A stretch of DNA of 64,000 nucleotides from Vibrio rumoiensis (GTDB lineage Bacteria; Pseudomonadota; Gammaproteobacteria; Enterobacterales; Vibrionaceae): positions 1,105,910-1,169,909 of the forward strand of contig NZ_AP018686.1 of assembly GCF_002218045.2 (NCBI RefSeq), written 5' to 3'. Each line of letters opens with the position of its first letter. Position 1 is the first letter of the stretch. The notes under the pieces are model-generated. The model ran no database searches. It was given only the letters and a program-made list of their open reading frames with translations, and had not been told where the DNA came from. Of this stretch, positions 27,144 to 36,146 are shown piece by piece. The position numbers and the translations under genes were made by a program.

Positions 27144-27998
27144 ATGACAAACGAATATATTCCACCGAAAGTTTGGACCAATGAACAACAAGGCGGCACA
27201 TGGGGTAGCATTAATCGCCCGGAAGCTGGCGCACGCTTTGAACGTAAACTTCCCGTTGGTGAGCACCCAATTCAGCTTTATTCAATGGGCACTCCTAACG
27301 GTCAAAAAGTCACGATTTTACTTGAAGAGTTACTGGCAAAAGGCATAAGCGAAGCCGAATACGATGCATTCATCATTAAAATTGGTGACAGCGACCAATT
27401 CTCATCAGGCTTTGTCGATGTTAACCCGAACTCGAAAATTCCAGCCCTAGTTGATCGCAGTGGTGAGTCGCCAATTAATGTCTTTGAATCAGGCTCTATC
27501 CTGCTTTATCTTGCCGAGAAATTTGGTCACTTTATTCCGCAAGACATCGCTGAACGAACCAAAGTACTGAACTGGTTATTCTGGTTACAAGGCTCAGCGC
27601 CCTATCTGGGTGGTGGTTTTGGGCACTTCTATCATTACGCGCCAGAAAAATACGAATACCCAATCAATCGCTTTACGATGGAAGCCAAGCGTCAATTAGA
27701 TGTCCTCGATAAGCAACTCGCCAACAATACTTACATTGCGGGTGAAGAATACAGTATTGCGGATATCGCGATTTGGCCTTGGTATGGCAACTTGGTTCTC
27801 GGTAATGCTTATAACGCCGCTGAATTTTTAGACGTTGATAGCTACCAAAACGTACAACGTTGGGCTAAAGCGATTTTAGAACGCCCTGCGGTTCAACGTG
27901 GCCGGATTGTCAATAAACCAATGGGTGAACCTTGGGAAGCGATTGAAGAGCGTCATAGTGCAGAAGATATTGATAAAGCGCTAAGTTTAAAGCCTTAA
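27144..27998 (+). CDS. yghU: GST-fold disulfide-bond oxidoreductase YghU
   Basis: 284 residues, matching YghU closely across its length (TPNGQKVTILLEELLAKGIS; DQFSSGFVDVNPNSKIPALV; GGGFGHFYHYAPEKYEYPIN). The start at 27144 has AGGGAAG upstream; the frame opens nine codons earlier. Nu-class glutathione transferases like YghU bind two glutathiones and reduce organic hydroperoxides or disulfides. It is monocistronic with a strong terminator. Confidence 0.93.
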   Translation: MTNEYIPPKVWTNEQQGGTWGSINRPEAGARFERKLPVGEHPIQLYSMGTPNGQKVTILLEELLAKGISEAEYDAFIIKIGDSDQFSSGFVDVNPNSKIPALVDRSGESPINVFESGSILLYLAEKFGHFIPQDIAERTKVLNWLFWLQGSAPYLGGGFGHFYHYAPEKYEYPINRFTMEAKRQLDVLDKQLANNTYIAGEEYSIADIAIWPWYGNLVLGNAYNAAEFLDVDSYQNVQRWAKAILERPAVQRGRIVNKPMGEPWEAIEERHSAEDIDKALSLKP

Positions 27999-28017
27999 TT
28001 ACCGCTCTATACAAACG

Positions 28018-28060
28018 AAAACGCCTAGCCGATGACAATGATCGGCTAGGCGTTTTTTTA
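28018..28060 (+). terminator. Intrinsic terminator of yghU
   Basis: 15-bp stem AAACGCCTAGCCGAT and ATCGGCTAGGCGTTT (28041-28055), followed by a T-run. The left A-run also allows use by the convergent HTH gene. Confidence 0.93.
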
Positions 28061-28074
28061 CTTGGCGATATAAA

Positions 28075-28431
28075 TCAATTAAGTTTGGCAACCTTGCAGC
28101 AATAATCGATGATCACTTGATTTCCATCGATTTGCACATTTTGAATCTCACCGTCAATCGTAATTCTGTTTTGTAAATACACCACCGCATTCTCTGGTGC
28201 AATTTGGTTTTTAAGTGACGGTAAAATGGTGTGTGGCTCGATATCGAGTTGCTGAAAAAATCGACTCACGAAACTTTTGCTAATCTCGCCTTTACCACGA
28301 ACCACCTCGGAAAATTCTACAATCGTCATTCCTAAACGTTTCGCCATATCCATTTGGGTTAAGTGGCGCTTCGCTTTTTGCGACATCCATAAATGATAAA
28401 TTGCTTCTCTGTCTTGTTCTGTGAATTCCAT
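28075..28431 (-). CDS. Small helix-turn-helix regulator
   Basis: 118 residues with an XRE-like helix-turn-helix (about 20-60, LTQMDMAKRLGMTIVEFSEV) and a short C-terminal beta-rich tail. It is convergent with yghU and divergent from the VgrG gene with a 367-bp gap between them. There is no evidence that it controls VgrG. Target unknown. Confidence 0.7.
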   Translation of the reverse strand: MEFTEQDREAIYHLWMSQKAKRHLTQMDMAKRLGMTIVEFSEVVRGKGEISKSFVSRFFQQLDIEPHTILPSLKNQIAPENAVVYLQNRITIDGEIQNVQIDGNQVIIDYCCKVAKLN

Positions 28432-28612
28432 GATCGGTGTTTATCCATTACCTATAAAAACTACCGACTAAAATGACAAAATCCGGTTAATCACGTGTCA
28501 TTGACAGGTCAGGTTTTGTTTAGAGAAATTTAAAACCATGACTTAAGCCACGGTAGTGATAACTTCCCCCAACGAACCCAATATTCTTTGCTGAAAACGA
28601 CGATAATCCACT

Positions 28613-28650
28613 AGGCAAAAAGTTGCCGTGTCGCAAGCAATTTTTTGCCT
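28613..28650. repeat. Nested inverted repeat, candidate activator site
   Basis: Outer arms AGGCAAAAA (28613-28621) and TTTTTTGCCT (28641-28650); inner arms TTGC (28623-28626) and GCAA (28633-28636). It lies about 50-90 bp upstream of the sigma-54-type promoter, where enhancer-binding proteins such as VasH bind. It could instead be a terminator-like hairpin. Confidence 0.45.
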
Positions 28651-28701
28651 AACTTAGAAAACCTAAAAACATAAACCATTGATTTAAGTAACAATAAATA
28701 A

Positions 28702-28716
28702 TGGCTCGATTATTGC
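28702..28716 (+). promoter_or_regulatory. Sigma-54-type promoter of vgrG
   Basis: TGGCTCGATTATTGC matches the -24/-12 consensus TGGCACG-N4-TTGC with one mismatch and exact spacing, followed by TT. The start codon is 82 bp downstream. Auxiliary vgrG/hcp clusters of Vibrio are known to use sigma-54 with VasH. Confidence 0.75.
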
Positions 28717-28798
28717 TTAAACCGACCTAAACATAGTAGTCAAACCGAACATCTCAATGACCACTATTAAATTCAACATTTAACGGATAGGTTTATCT

Positions 28799-31700
28799 AT
28801 GGCAAGGCTACAGTTTAGTATTCACGTCGATGGCGTCAGTGACGAATCTTTAGTAGTCATAAGCTATCAAGGGAAAGATAACTTTTCATCGGTGCAACAA
28901 GCCGATGGCTCGTGGTGTCACGGTTTTCGTTATCAGATTGAGCTTGCCAGCCGCCGCCCCGATATTACCGCATTGGATGTGGTGGATAAAAACGCCGAAC
29001 TTGTCATGCATCGCGATGGCGAAGTAGTGCAGCGCATTAATGGCATTGTGCGCGCTTTTTCGGTTGGTGAAACCGGCCATCACCATACCTTTTATTCCTT
29101 GACTCTAGTCCCTGAAATCGAACGTTTATCACTTCGTCATAACAGCCGTATTTTCCAATCCATTTCGGCTCCTGACATCATTGCCACCCTGTTTAAAGAA
29201 ATGGACATTCAAAATTTCGCTTTTGCTTTAACCCGCACACCTAAGCTGCGTGAGTTTTGCATGCAATATCGTGAGACCGATTTAGCGTTCATCAACCGCT
29301 TAGCGGCCGAAGAAGGCATGGTCTATCACATTGAGCAATCAAAGGGTAAACACACGGTATTGTTTACCGAGGATAGCCAATTGATTAGCTCACTCGATGC
29401 CCCAATTCCTTACAATGCAATGGCGAGTGGCATTAGCTCGACGCCGTACATCAACACTTTCACCAAAACCACCCAGTTTGAAGTCAGTGAAACGCACAGC
29501 GGTGACAGCAGCTTTAAAAAACCGCAATACACTTTTGCTCAACAAGCGGTGGGCAGTGATATGGATTATCAACACGATACGTATCAGCACTTTGATTTTC
29601 CGGGGCGCTTTAAAGATGACGCGACAGGCAAAGCGTTCAATCAAATGCGTTTAGATAGCCTACGTCGCAACGCTCATACCGCCAAAGGCACCAGTAATGA
29701 ACCACAGCTACAAACGGGCGCGAAGTTTGATATGCAAGAGCATAGCGACGATAGCTTTAATCAATCATGGCTGATTATTGCCAGTCACCATCAAGGCGAC
29801 CAACCGCAAGCGCTCGAAGAATCAGCAGGTGGCAAACCCACCACCTACGCCAACCAGTTTGAAGCGATTCCAGCGGATAAAACCTGGTGCCTGCCGCAGA
29901 TGACCAAACCACAAGTTGACGGCCCGATGACCGCTTATGTAGTGGGCCCTGACGGTGAAGAAATCTTCTGTGATGAATATGGCCGTGTCAGGCTGCATTT
30001 TCCATGGGATAGGTACTCTAATGGCGATGAACACAGCTCTTGCTGGGTACAAGTCTCTCAAGGTTGGGCGGGCAGTCAATATGGCATGATTGCTATTCCG
30101 CGCATTGGTCATGAAGTGATTGTCTCATTTTTAAATGGTGACCCAGACCAGCCTATCGTTACCGGACGTGCTTTTAACGCGCAGAATATACCGCCATACA
30201 CCTTGCCAGATAACAAAACCAAAACGGTGTGGCGCAGTGAAACCCATCAAGGTGAAGGCTTTAATGAAATCAGCTTTGAAGATCAGGCGGATCGCGAGCA
30301 AGTGTATCTACACGCCCAAAAAGATTTTAAAGCAGAAGTGCAAAACGATGCGATTACCGACATCAACCACGACCAACACTTAACGGTTGAAAATGACCAA
30401 TTCATCCAAGTCAAAAACAACCACAATTTAACGGTTGAGGGCGAGAGTCGAACCAAGGTTAATCAATCACAAAGCTTTATCATTGAAGGTAATCTACAGA
30501 TTAAATCAGGCTCAGTGATCGTCAATGACGCTGCTAATGAGATACACATAAAATCGGGCAATAAAGTCGTCATCGAAGCCGGAGCAGAAATTACCGTTAA
30601 GGCCGCAGGCAGCTTTGTCAAAGTTGATGCTGCTGGCGTTCATCTCGTTGGTGCTGGTATCAATATGAACTCAGGTGGTAGTGCGGGTAGTGGCAGTGGG
30701 TTTAGTGGTACAACCCCAGAACTTCCGCTGTTAGTCGATGATATAGCTTCTTCTCGACCTACATCCCATACCAATCAAATAGAGGAACACGATCTAGAGT
30801 CGAAATTTGCACTGAATCAGCTCAATGGATTACCAAAAGTATTCGATGAGCATAGATTTTCCATGTGGCTAAGTGGCGTATTTGGTCATGATATTCCACC
30901 GCAAGCCTATCTCGATTTCTACCAAGCGGTTAAATCTGGGAGTGTAACCAATCCACCAATTGAAGTTGTCGTTGGCAGTGTTGCCTACTATGACAACAAA
31001 AAGCAGACAATCGTCATTGGCCAAACCCTTATCAAAAATGCGAAAGAAGAAACAGGAAAAGAGCATAAAATTCGCCTGTTGACTGTCTTAGTACATGAAT
31101 TTGGTCACCATATTGATTATCTGCTTCGAAACGTGTTCAGTAACATCGGAGGGGATGCCAGCTTGGACGAAGGTGCTGCTTTTGCTGTACTACTATCAAA
31201 CATAAACATGCGTAAGAAAACGGAAACAGTGGTCGCAAACTACCAAGGCTCTTGGGGAAATGAATTACTATCCATCACTTACATCAATATGCACAATGAA
31301 CTGCAAAAACAGCGTAGCTATATCGAAAACGATCAAAAAAGCCAAAATGGCGATAGAGAGTACTTTTCAGCGGGCGGCACGGCAGAGCAGGCTAAACATG
31401 GCAAGTATGGACATCGCTCAATAGAATCCGCACTCGAAGACATCTTTACGAAAAAAGAAGTAGATACGATTTACTACGGCAACTGGTTGCGTGATTATTC
31501 TCAAGTGGTTGATATTAAGCTTTTAGAGTTCAACCTAGATCTGCTGATTGGCAAGGCAGATGCGCAAATCGAGGGAATGGATATCCTGCAAAAGGAGCTG
31601 CCTTCCCACCTCAATACTTTAGAGAAAAAAACCGAACAAATTAGAACTCAGTCTATTACGCAACTGGGGCAGGCTGAGTCTAACTTGAAAGAATCTGGTG

Positions 31701-33472
31701 CTGCCACCTCTGCACAACTCAACAAGATGTCTTTTGAACTATCAACATACAGAAGCGGGCTGGAAACACAGACACGAGCTCTTTTAGCATCTCGCACTGA
31801 CCTTGTCACTATGCTCAATAACCGCACGCTACCATCTGGCAGTACGGAGCAAATTACACGTAATATCGATAACATTGATTCGGCTGTAAGTGCAAATCGT
31901 GCACAAATAAAGTTAGCTGAAGATCTGAGTAATTATGTTGTTGGAGCGGAGCAAAACAGTTCTCTCTCGAATCAAAGAGCCATAAATAGACTCTCTTCGA
32001 GTCAGCAGACTCTCGAAAATGCCGATATCGACATATTCTTTGAGCAAGCTCATCAGTCATTGCCGGTTATCAATCAGCTTATAGAACGAGTGCAAGTTGA
32101 GTTAAAAAAGGGCATGGCACTGCTTAAAAAGATAGCAGATATCGAAATCACTGATACCACTGGAATCACTTCCGGTGGTCGCCGCGTTGGCAGCAAAGCC
32201 ATCTCTCGGGAATCCCTTACACAAGTTGTCGAGATTTTGGCAAGAAAAGAATTCCCAGATCGCTTTGCCGAAAACGATAATTCCCCATTCCGGTTGGATC
32301 CTGAGAAGTTGGGTGTATATCGACCAGAGGAGCATTTGGATAACCCCAGAGGCATTACCGCACCTGCAAATACCCTGTATAAGGAGGCATTCCGGGGAGA
32401 TTACACAAAGTCAGAAGGGGAAGTTGATCCTAATAAATGGTACAAAAATTTCTTCAACGACTCCATCTCTTTTGCGAAGAGTCAGCTTTCTCTCGCGGCT
32501 AGCTCTGGTCGAACAGCCCAAGGCTTGATCCACTTTGGCCAGGCATTGCATGTGATGGAAGACATTTATGCCCATTCCAATTTTGTTGAACTAGCCATTA
32601 ACCGGCTCCATCGAGAGGGAAAACTAGTCCTACTTAAGCCCGTCAATAGCTGGGTTACTTCGGTCCAAGTGAATGATAATCAAAAAGTGCACCCACTCAC
32701 CACAGGGATATTTGGTGCCAGTGACACGGTTGTCAGCTTGCTTTCGGTGCTAGAAAAAGGAAGCGACCACTCAACATCGGCAGAAAAAGAGCATTATCAA
32801 ACGCAAGTTAGTATAATGTTGGTGCTACTCAATGATTACAAACCGAATGCTGTGGAGCTGCTTTTTGACGCTTTAGGTTTAGATTATCCTTCACAGGACA
32901 AGAGCTTAAGCGCAGAGCAAGCGTTAGAAGCAGCCAAAAAAGCGGACGAGGTTTCTTTCTTTTATCGCTGGATGGTAAAGGAATTGTTGAACTTATTGTT
33001 CGCATTTGCCAACCAGCTTAAAGCGCTGATTGCTCGCCAGATGATGGAGGCAATTAAATATGCTCAGGATGACACATCTCCAACCGATCCAACCCACACC
33101 CAAATAGCCAAAGATCCAGATGATCACCCTTTACACACCATTGCGGCACAGATAGCACAGAGGATGGTGGCAACAATGGGTAGCGAGATGTTTACAGTTT
33201 GGGAGGGAGAAAGCTCCTTGGAAACTTTGCTAACGACAGCAGAGAGCTTTTTTGTTCATCCAGATCAGATAGATAGTCATAGCCCAGAGCATGTCCAAAC
33301 ATTGTATGATGACATTCGCCTATGGGCTCTTAAAAACCCAATCAATCTTAGAATGGCAGCCGAGTATGAGGGTCACTTAGATCATGAGCTGGAAAAACTA
33401 AAGATTATAGCTGAGTCGAGCACGGAAGCGATTGACTGGTTCATCAAACTAGAAAAACTAATCGGAAATTAA
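28799..33472 (+). CDS. vgrG: Evolved VgrG: T6SS spike with zinc-peptidase-like and Het-C effector domains
   Basis: 1557 residues, about 900 more than a plain VgrG. Residues 1-640 are the spike: gp27-like base (MARLQFSIHVDGVSDESLVV), gp5 OB region (GPDGEEIFCDEYGRVRLHFP; GRAFNAQNIPPYTLPDNKTK) and repetitive beta-needle. A Gly/Ser linker follows (about 645-665). Residues about 700-830 contain HEFGHH (766-771) with DEG at 790-792, a gluzincin-like zinc site. Het-C begins near 868: GHRSIE (871-876), YYGNWLRDYSQVVD (892-905), and the metal-ligand-like HFGQALHVMEDIYAHSN (1245-1261). Between them is a long helical, coiled-coil-like stretch (about 920-1130). Part of an orphan module with the lipoprotein 13 bp downstream. 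Toxicity and target are inferred. Confidence 0.88.
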   Translation: MARLQFSIHVDGVSDESLVVISYQGKDNFSSVQQADGSWCHGFRYQIELASRRPDITALDVVDKNAELVMHRDGEVVQRINGIVRAFSVGETGHHHTFYSLTLVPEIERLSLRHNSRIFQSISAPDIIATLFKEMDIQNFAFALTRTPKLREFCMQYRETDLAFINRLAAEEGMVYHIEQSKGKHTVLFTEDSQLISSLDAPIPYNAMASGISSTPYINTFTKTTQFEVSETHSGDSSFKKPQYTFAQQAVGSDMDYQHDTYQHFDFPGRFKDDATGKAFNQMRLDSLRRNAHTAKGTSNEPQLQTGAKFDMQEHSDDSFNQSWLIIASHHQGDQPQALEESAGGKPTTYANQFEAIPADKTWCLPQMTKPQVDGPMTAYVVGPDGEEIFCDEYGRVRLHFPWDRYSNGDEHSSCWVQVSQGWAGSQYGMIAIPRIGHEVIVSFLNGDPDQPIVTGRAFNAQNIPPYTLPDNKTKTVWRSETHQGEGFNEISFEDQADREQVYLHAQKDFKAEVQNDAITDINHDQHLTVENDQFIQVKNNHNLTVEGESRTKVNQSQSFIIEGNLQIKSGSVIVNDAANEIHIKSGNKVVIEAGAEITVKAAGSFVKVDAAGVHLVGAGINMNSGGSAGSGSGFSGTTPELPLLVDDIASSRPTSHTNQIEEHDLESKFALNQLNGLPKVFDEHRFSMWLSGVFGHDIPPQAYLDFYQAVKSGSVTNPPIEVVVGSVAYYDNKKQTIVIGQTLIKNAKEETGKEHKIRLLTVLVHEFGHHIDYLLRNVFSNIGGDASLDEGAAFAVLLSNINMRKKTETVVANYQGSWGNELLSITYINMHNELQKQRSYIENDQKSQNGDREYFSAGGTAEQAKHGKYGHRSIESALEDIFTKKEVDTIYYGNWLRDYSQVVDIKLLEFNLDLLIGKADAQIEGMDILQKELPSHLNTLEKKTEQIRTQSITQLGQAESNLKESGAATSAQLNKMSFELSTYRSGLETQTRALLASRTDLVTMLNNRTLPSGSTEQITRNIDNIDSAVSANRAQIKLAEDLSNYVVGAEQNSSLSNQRAINRLSSSQQTLENADIDIFFEQAHQSLPVINQLIERVQVELKKGMALLKKIADIEITDTTGITSGGRRVGSKAISRESLTQVVEILARKEFPDRFAENDNSPFRLDPEKLGVYRPEEHLDNPRGITAPANTLYKEAFRGDYTKSEGEVDPNKWYKNFFNDSISFAKSQLSLAASSGRTAQGLIHFGQALHVMEDIYAHSNFVELAINRLHREGKLVLLKPVNSWVTSVQVNDNQKVHPLTTGIFGASDTVVSLLSVLEKGSDHSTSAEKEHYQTQVSIMLVLLNDYKPNAVELLFDALGLDYPSQDKSLSAEQALEAAKKADEVSFFYRWMVKELLNLLFAFANQLKALIARQMMEAIKYAQDDTSPTDPTHTQIAKDPDDHPLHTIAAQIAQRMVATMGSEMFTVWEGESSLETLLTTAESFFVHPDQIDSHSPEHVQTLYDDIRLWALKNPINLRMAAEYEGHLDHELEKLKIIAESSTEAIDWFIKLEKLIGN

Positions 33473-33485
33473 TGGATAGCCTTAT

Positions 33486-34217
33486 ATGAAAAGCAAGCTC
33501 CTTATACTGTTTACTTTGTTGCTGTTGGTTAGTGGCTGTTTCGCTGAAACAACTGTGTCCCAAAAGCCCGTTAGGCTTGTTGTCACTAGTGATACAATTC
33601 GCTTTGATGGAAAACGGCTCAGCTTTAAAGACCCCCTTAAGCAATGGATTGAAGTACTGGGCGATGATTATGTGTATATTGGCAAAGAGCCTAGCTACCA
33701 AAAAGCCTTTGGCGCAAGCGGGAGACAGCGATTTGTTTATCCCGAATTGGGCATCGACATTACCGTTCAAACAAACCATATCGATGTAAAGTCTGACTTT
33801 ATTAATGGTAAGCCTGGTACCTTAAAAGATCCTTATAACCGCTTTATCAGTGTCCTCAGAATTAGAATGAATCCTAAATCAAAGGCTAAGCCCATCGTGT
33901 ATCGTCACTTAGATAAAGAAATGGCAGAGCATCCTTACAACACCATGTATGCTGATTATGCGATTGATTTTTATGGCGCGATTGTTGACAGTGACACCTC
34001 GATTGAATCTGTGCTTGACCAGAGTGATATCGTGAAACGTGATCGGCATTTTTCTAGTGTTGGGGTATCTTCTGGGTTCAACAATCTCGGGACTATCATA
34101 TTTAATCACTTTTTTGGCGAGCAACCCGAGGTATCTATATCAATGCAAATCTCACCAAGTTCAGAAATACGTTTAGACAATGAACGGCGCTATTTTGGAA
34201 AAGAGGTTTCACGCTAA
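33486..34217 (+). CDS. Lipoprotein, candidate immunity protein for the VgrG effector
   Basis: 243 residues beginning MKSKLLILFTLLLLVSGCFA, with a lipobox VSGC at Cys18, so it should be an envelope lipoprotein. The rest is a soluble domain of unrecognised family (KQWIEVLGDDYVYIGKEPSY; YADYAIDFYGAIVDSDTSIE). It starts 13 bp after the vgrG stop on the same strand. Small envelope proteins encoded directly after an evolved vgrG are typically the cognate immunity factor. The assignment rests on position and localisation only. Confidence 0.7.
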   Translation: MKSKLLILFTLLLLVSGCFAETTVSQKPVRLVVTSDTIRFDGKRLSFKDPLKQWIEVLGDDYVYIGKEPSYQKAFGASGRQRFVYPELGIDITVQTNHIDVKSDFINGKPGTLKDPYNRFISVLRIRMNPKSKAKPIVYRHLDKEMAEHPYNTMYADYAIDFYGAIVDSDTSIESVLDQSDIVKRDRHFSSVGVSSGFNNLGTIIFNHFFGEQPEVSISMQISPSSEIRLDNERRYFGKEVSR

Positions 34218-34419
34218 GTAAGAAGTGTTTTTAACACAAAAACTAACATGGACTCATTACACCACCAATTTGCCTATATAACTTATAGTGCAATCAACCA
34301 GTACTCTCTAGAGTTCCTTACAGCTGATCACGACAGAAAATTTGCCGAGCTCCTCACTATTGGCCTGCTGTTTACCCTTTCGGATAAAGCCTATCGTTTA
34401 GAAACAAAAATCGCACCGT

Positions 34420-34902
34420 TCATTTCTCTTCTATCACTTCTGGTTTTATCTTCACAGCGCTTCTCGCCTGTAACCACACACCACTCGCTTTCATGCTGTA
34501 ACCGAATACTCCGCCAATTAAAAGTGAAGGGATCACCAACTGCCAATTTCCATCGGCGGCAAAGGTAGCACATGCGCCGATAAAGGTTCCGGGGATAAAG
34601 CTCAACCAGTGTTTCTGCGCTTGAATGCACATAAAAAAGGAAACCAATGCTGTCAAAACATAACCAATCACATCACTGCCTAGCCATTGAGAGCCATGAA
34701 TAATAATAAGCGCCCAAACCACGCCAGATAGATTAGTCAGTACGCTCACACCTAAGCCTTTCAAGCCTTGAATCGGCGAGGCAAAGTAACTGGTGCAGCC
34801 GAGAAAACCAGCCCAAGACAATAATCCCAAAGAAATGGCTACCCAACCCCAAATACCAGAAAGTAATCCGGTGGTCAGTGAAATGGCAAATAGTGTCGAC
34901 AT
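34420..34902 (-). CDS. DUF1097 membrane protein (YcdZ-like)
   Basis: 160 residues, nearly all hydrophobic with about five helices, starting MSTLFAISLTTGLLSGIWGW. Pattern and length match DUF1097 proteins such as E. coli YcdZ. Function unknown. It is convergent with the lipoprotein gene; the 200 bp between them hold nothing certain. Confidence 0.78.
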   Translation of the reverse strand: MSTLFAISLTTGLLSGIWGWVAISLGLLSWAGFLGCTSYFASPIQGLKGLGVSVLTNLSGVVWALIIIHGSQWLGSDVIGYVLTALVSFFMCIQAQKHWLSFIPGTFIGACATFAADGNWQLVIPSLLIGGVFGYSMKASGVWLQARSAVKIKPEVIEEK

Positions 34903-35072
34903 AGGCAGATCTTCAGTTAAAAAATGAGGAAGGGAGATTAAAGAAGGAATAAGCGAAAAGAAGAGATTTTGATCACAGATAATATGAATGAAAAATTGCT
35001 ATTACATATAAATGTTAACGCAAGCGATTAACCATCATCACTTACGTTATAAACCACTTAAGCTGAGTTAGT

Positions 35073-35942
35073 TTACTTACGCCGCTCCCACTGAGTGATA
35101 AACACAATCGAAGCTATCATGATTGCAGCGCCTATCCATAAGTTCCCCGTTGGTATCCAACCAAACACCAGCCAGCCTAAAAAGACATTAAACGGTAATT
35201 TAGCCAAATCAAATGGCTGTACAAAAGAAGCATCTGCTACGGCATACGCTTTGACAATCGCCCATTGCGCTAAAGCGGTCATGACACCGGCGCCAATCAG
35301 TAATCCCCAAACACTCCAGCCTGTTGGGGTAGACCATTCAGGTAAGGCCAATAGGATATTAAACGGCGTGAGCAATATAAGTAGGTAAACCACCATCGTA
35401 GAAGGCGAATCATTGACTGACATTTTCTTCACCATCAATGAATAACATGCCCAGAAAAAAGCCGCGCCTACAGGTAGTAGTGTTGCCCAGCTAAACGCAT
35501 CAGACCAGGGCTCTAATATAATCATTGCCCCACCAAAACCGGCTAAAGTTGCCATCCAACGTGCCCAACCCACCTTTTCTTTTAGTAGTACTCCTGAACC
35601 GATGGTCGCAAACAATGGAGACGTCATCAACAATGCAATGCCTTGCCAAATGGGAACCGGATACGCCAGCGCCCAAAACCAGAGTTGAATACCGATTACC
35701 GATAAAAAGACTCGAAAAGCATGCCAACCAAAGTGTTTGGTATAGAGAGAACGGCGAATACCTAATGTTTTTAAATAAGGCAGGATCGCCACCAGCGCAA
35801 TCGCATATTGAAGCAAAGCAACCGTGGTGGAAGGAATAGAAAACGTAATGCTAATGTATTGCGCAATACTGTTAACTAAGGCAAAAGATAGCCCTGCGAT
35901 CAGCATCCAAGTAGCGCCCAGTACCGGCGAATGGTTCGACAT
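35073..35942 (-). CDS. EamA/DMT-family transporter
   Basis: 289 residues with two EamA repeats (10 helices): FWALAYPVPIWQGIALLMTS in the first, GAGVMTALAQWAIVKAYAVA in the second. Likely metabolite exporter of the inner membrane; substrate unknown. Transcribed alone. Confidence 0.85.
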   Translation of the reverse strand: MSNHSPVLGATWMLIAGLSFALVNSIAQYISITFSIPSTTVALLQYAIALVAILPYLKTLGIRRSLYTKHFGWHAFRVFLSVIGIQLWFWALAYPVPIWQGIALLMTSPLFATIGSGVLLKEKVGWARWMATLAGFGGAMIILEPWSDAFSWATLLPVGAAFFWACYSLMVKKMSVNDSPSTMVVYLLILLTPFNILLALPEWSTPTGWSVWGLLIGAGVMTALAQWAIVKAYAVADASFVQPFDLAKLPFNVFLGWLVFGWIPTGNLWIGAAIMIASIVFITQWERRK

Positions 35943-36074
35943 GGAGGTATTCTCAAATAAATGGTGGGGATAAAGTGAAGGAAATAATAAAGACAGCGAA
36001 TAGAAATAGCTAGCGTCCGTTTCTCTTGGCGATTAGCTTTTGTTCGGGATAAAAGCGTTTTAGGCGAGAAAACC

Positions 36075-36103
36075 AGAAAGCGAAGCGGCGCACTTCGCTT
36101 TCT
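36075..36103 (-). terminator. Terminator downstream of the DUF1479 gene
   Basis: 11-bp stem AGAAAGCGAAG (36075-36085) and CTTCGCTTTCT (36093-36103). On the minus strand it is followed by GGTTTT; it may also end plus-strand transcripts. Confidence 0.75.
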
Positions 36104-36132
36104 TTATTAACCGTAATCTTTATTAACCGTAA
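36101..36132. repeat. Exact 16-bp tandem duplication
   Basis: TCTTTATTAACCGTAA occurs twice without a gap (36101-36116 and 36117-36132), beginning inside the terminator stem and ending 15 bp before the DUF1479 stop. Confidence 0.9.
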
Positions 36133-36146
36133 TTGAGGCTAATGAT

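Larger units (their letters stand above)
28432..28798. other. Intergenic control region upstream of vgrG
   Basis: 367 bp without a gene. It holds a nested inverted repeat (28613-28650), a sigma-54-type promoter (28702-28716), and a plausible ribosome site (GGATAGG) seven bases before the vgrG ATG. Confidence 0.7.

Noticed and set aside
34248..34568. Plus-strand frame of 106 codons after the lipoprotein gene
   Set aside because: Its second half is antisense to the DUF1097 gene, it has no ribosome site and no recognisable family; probably chance, though a small fragment cannot be excluded.
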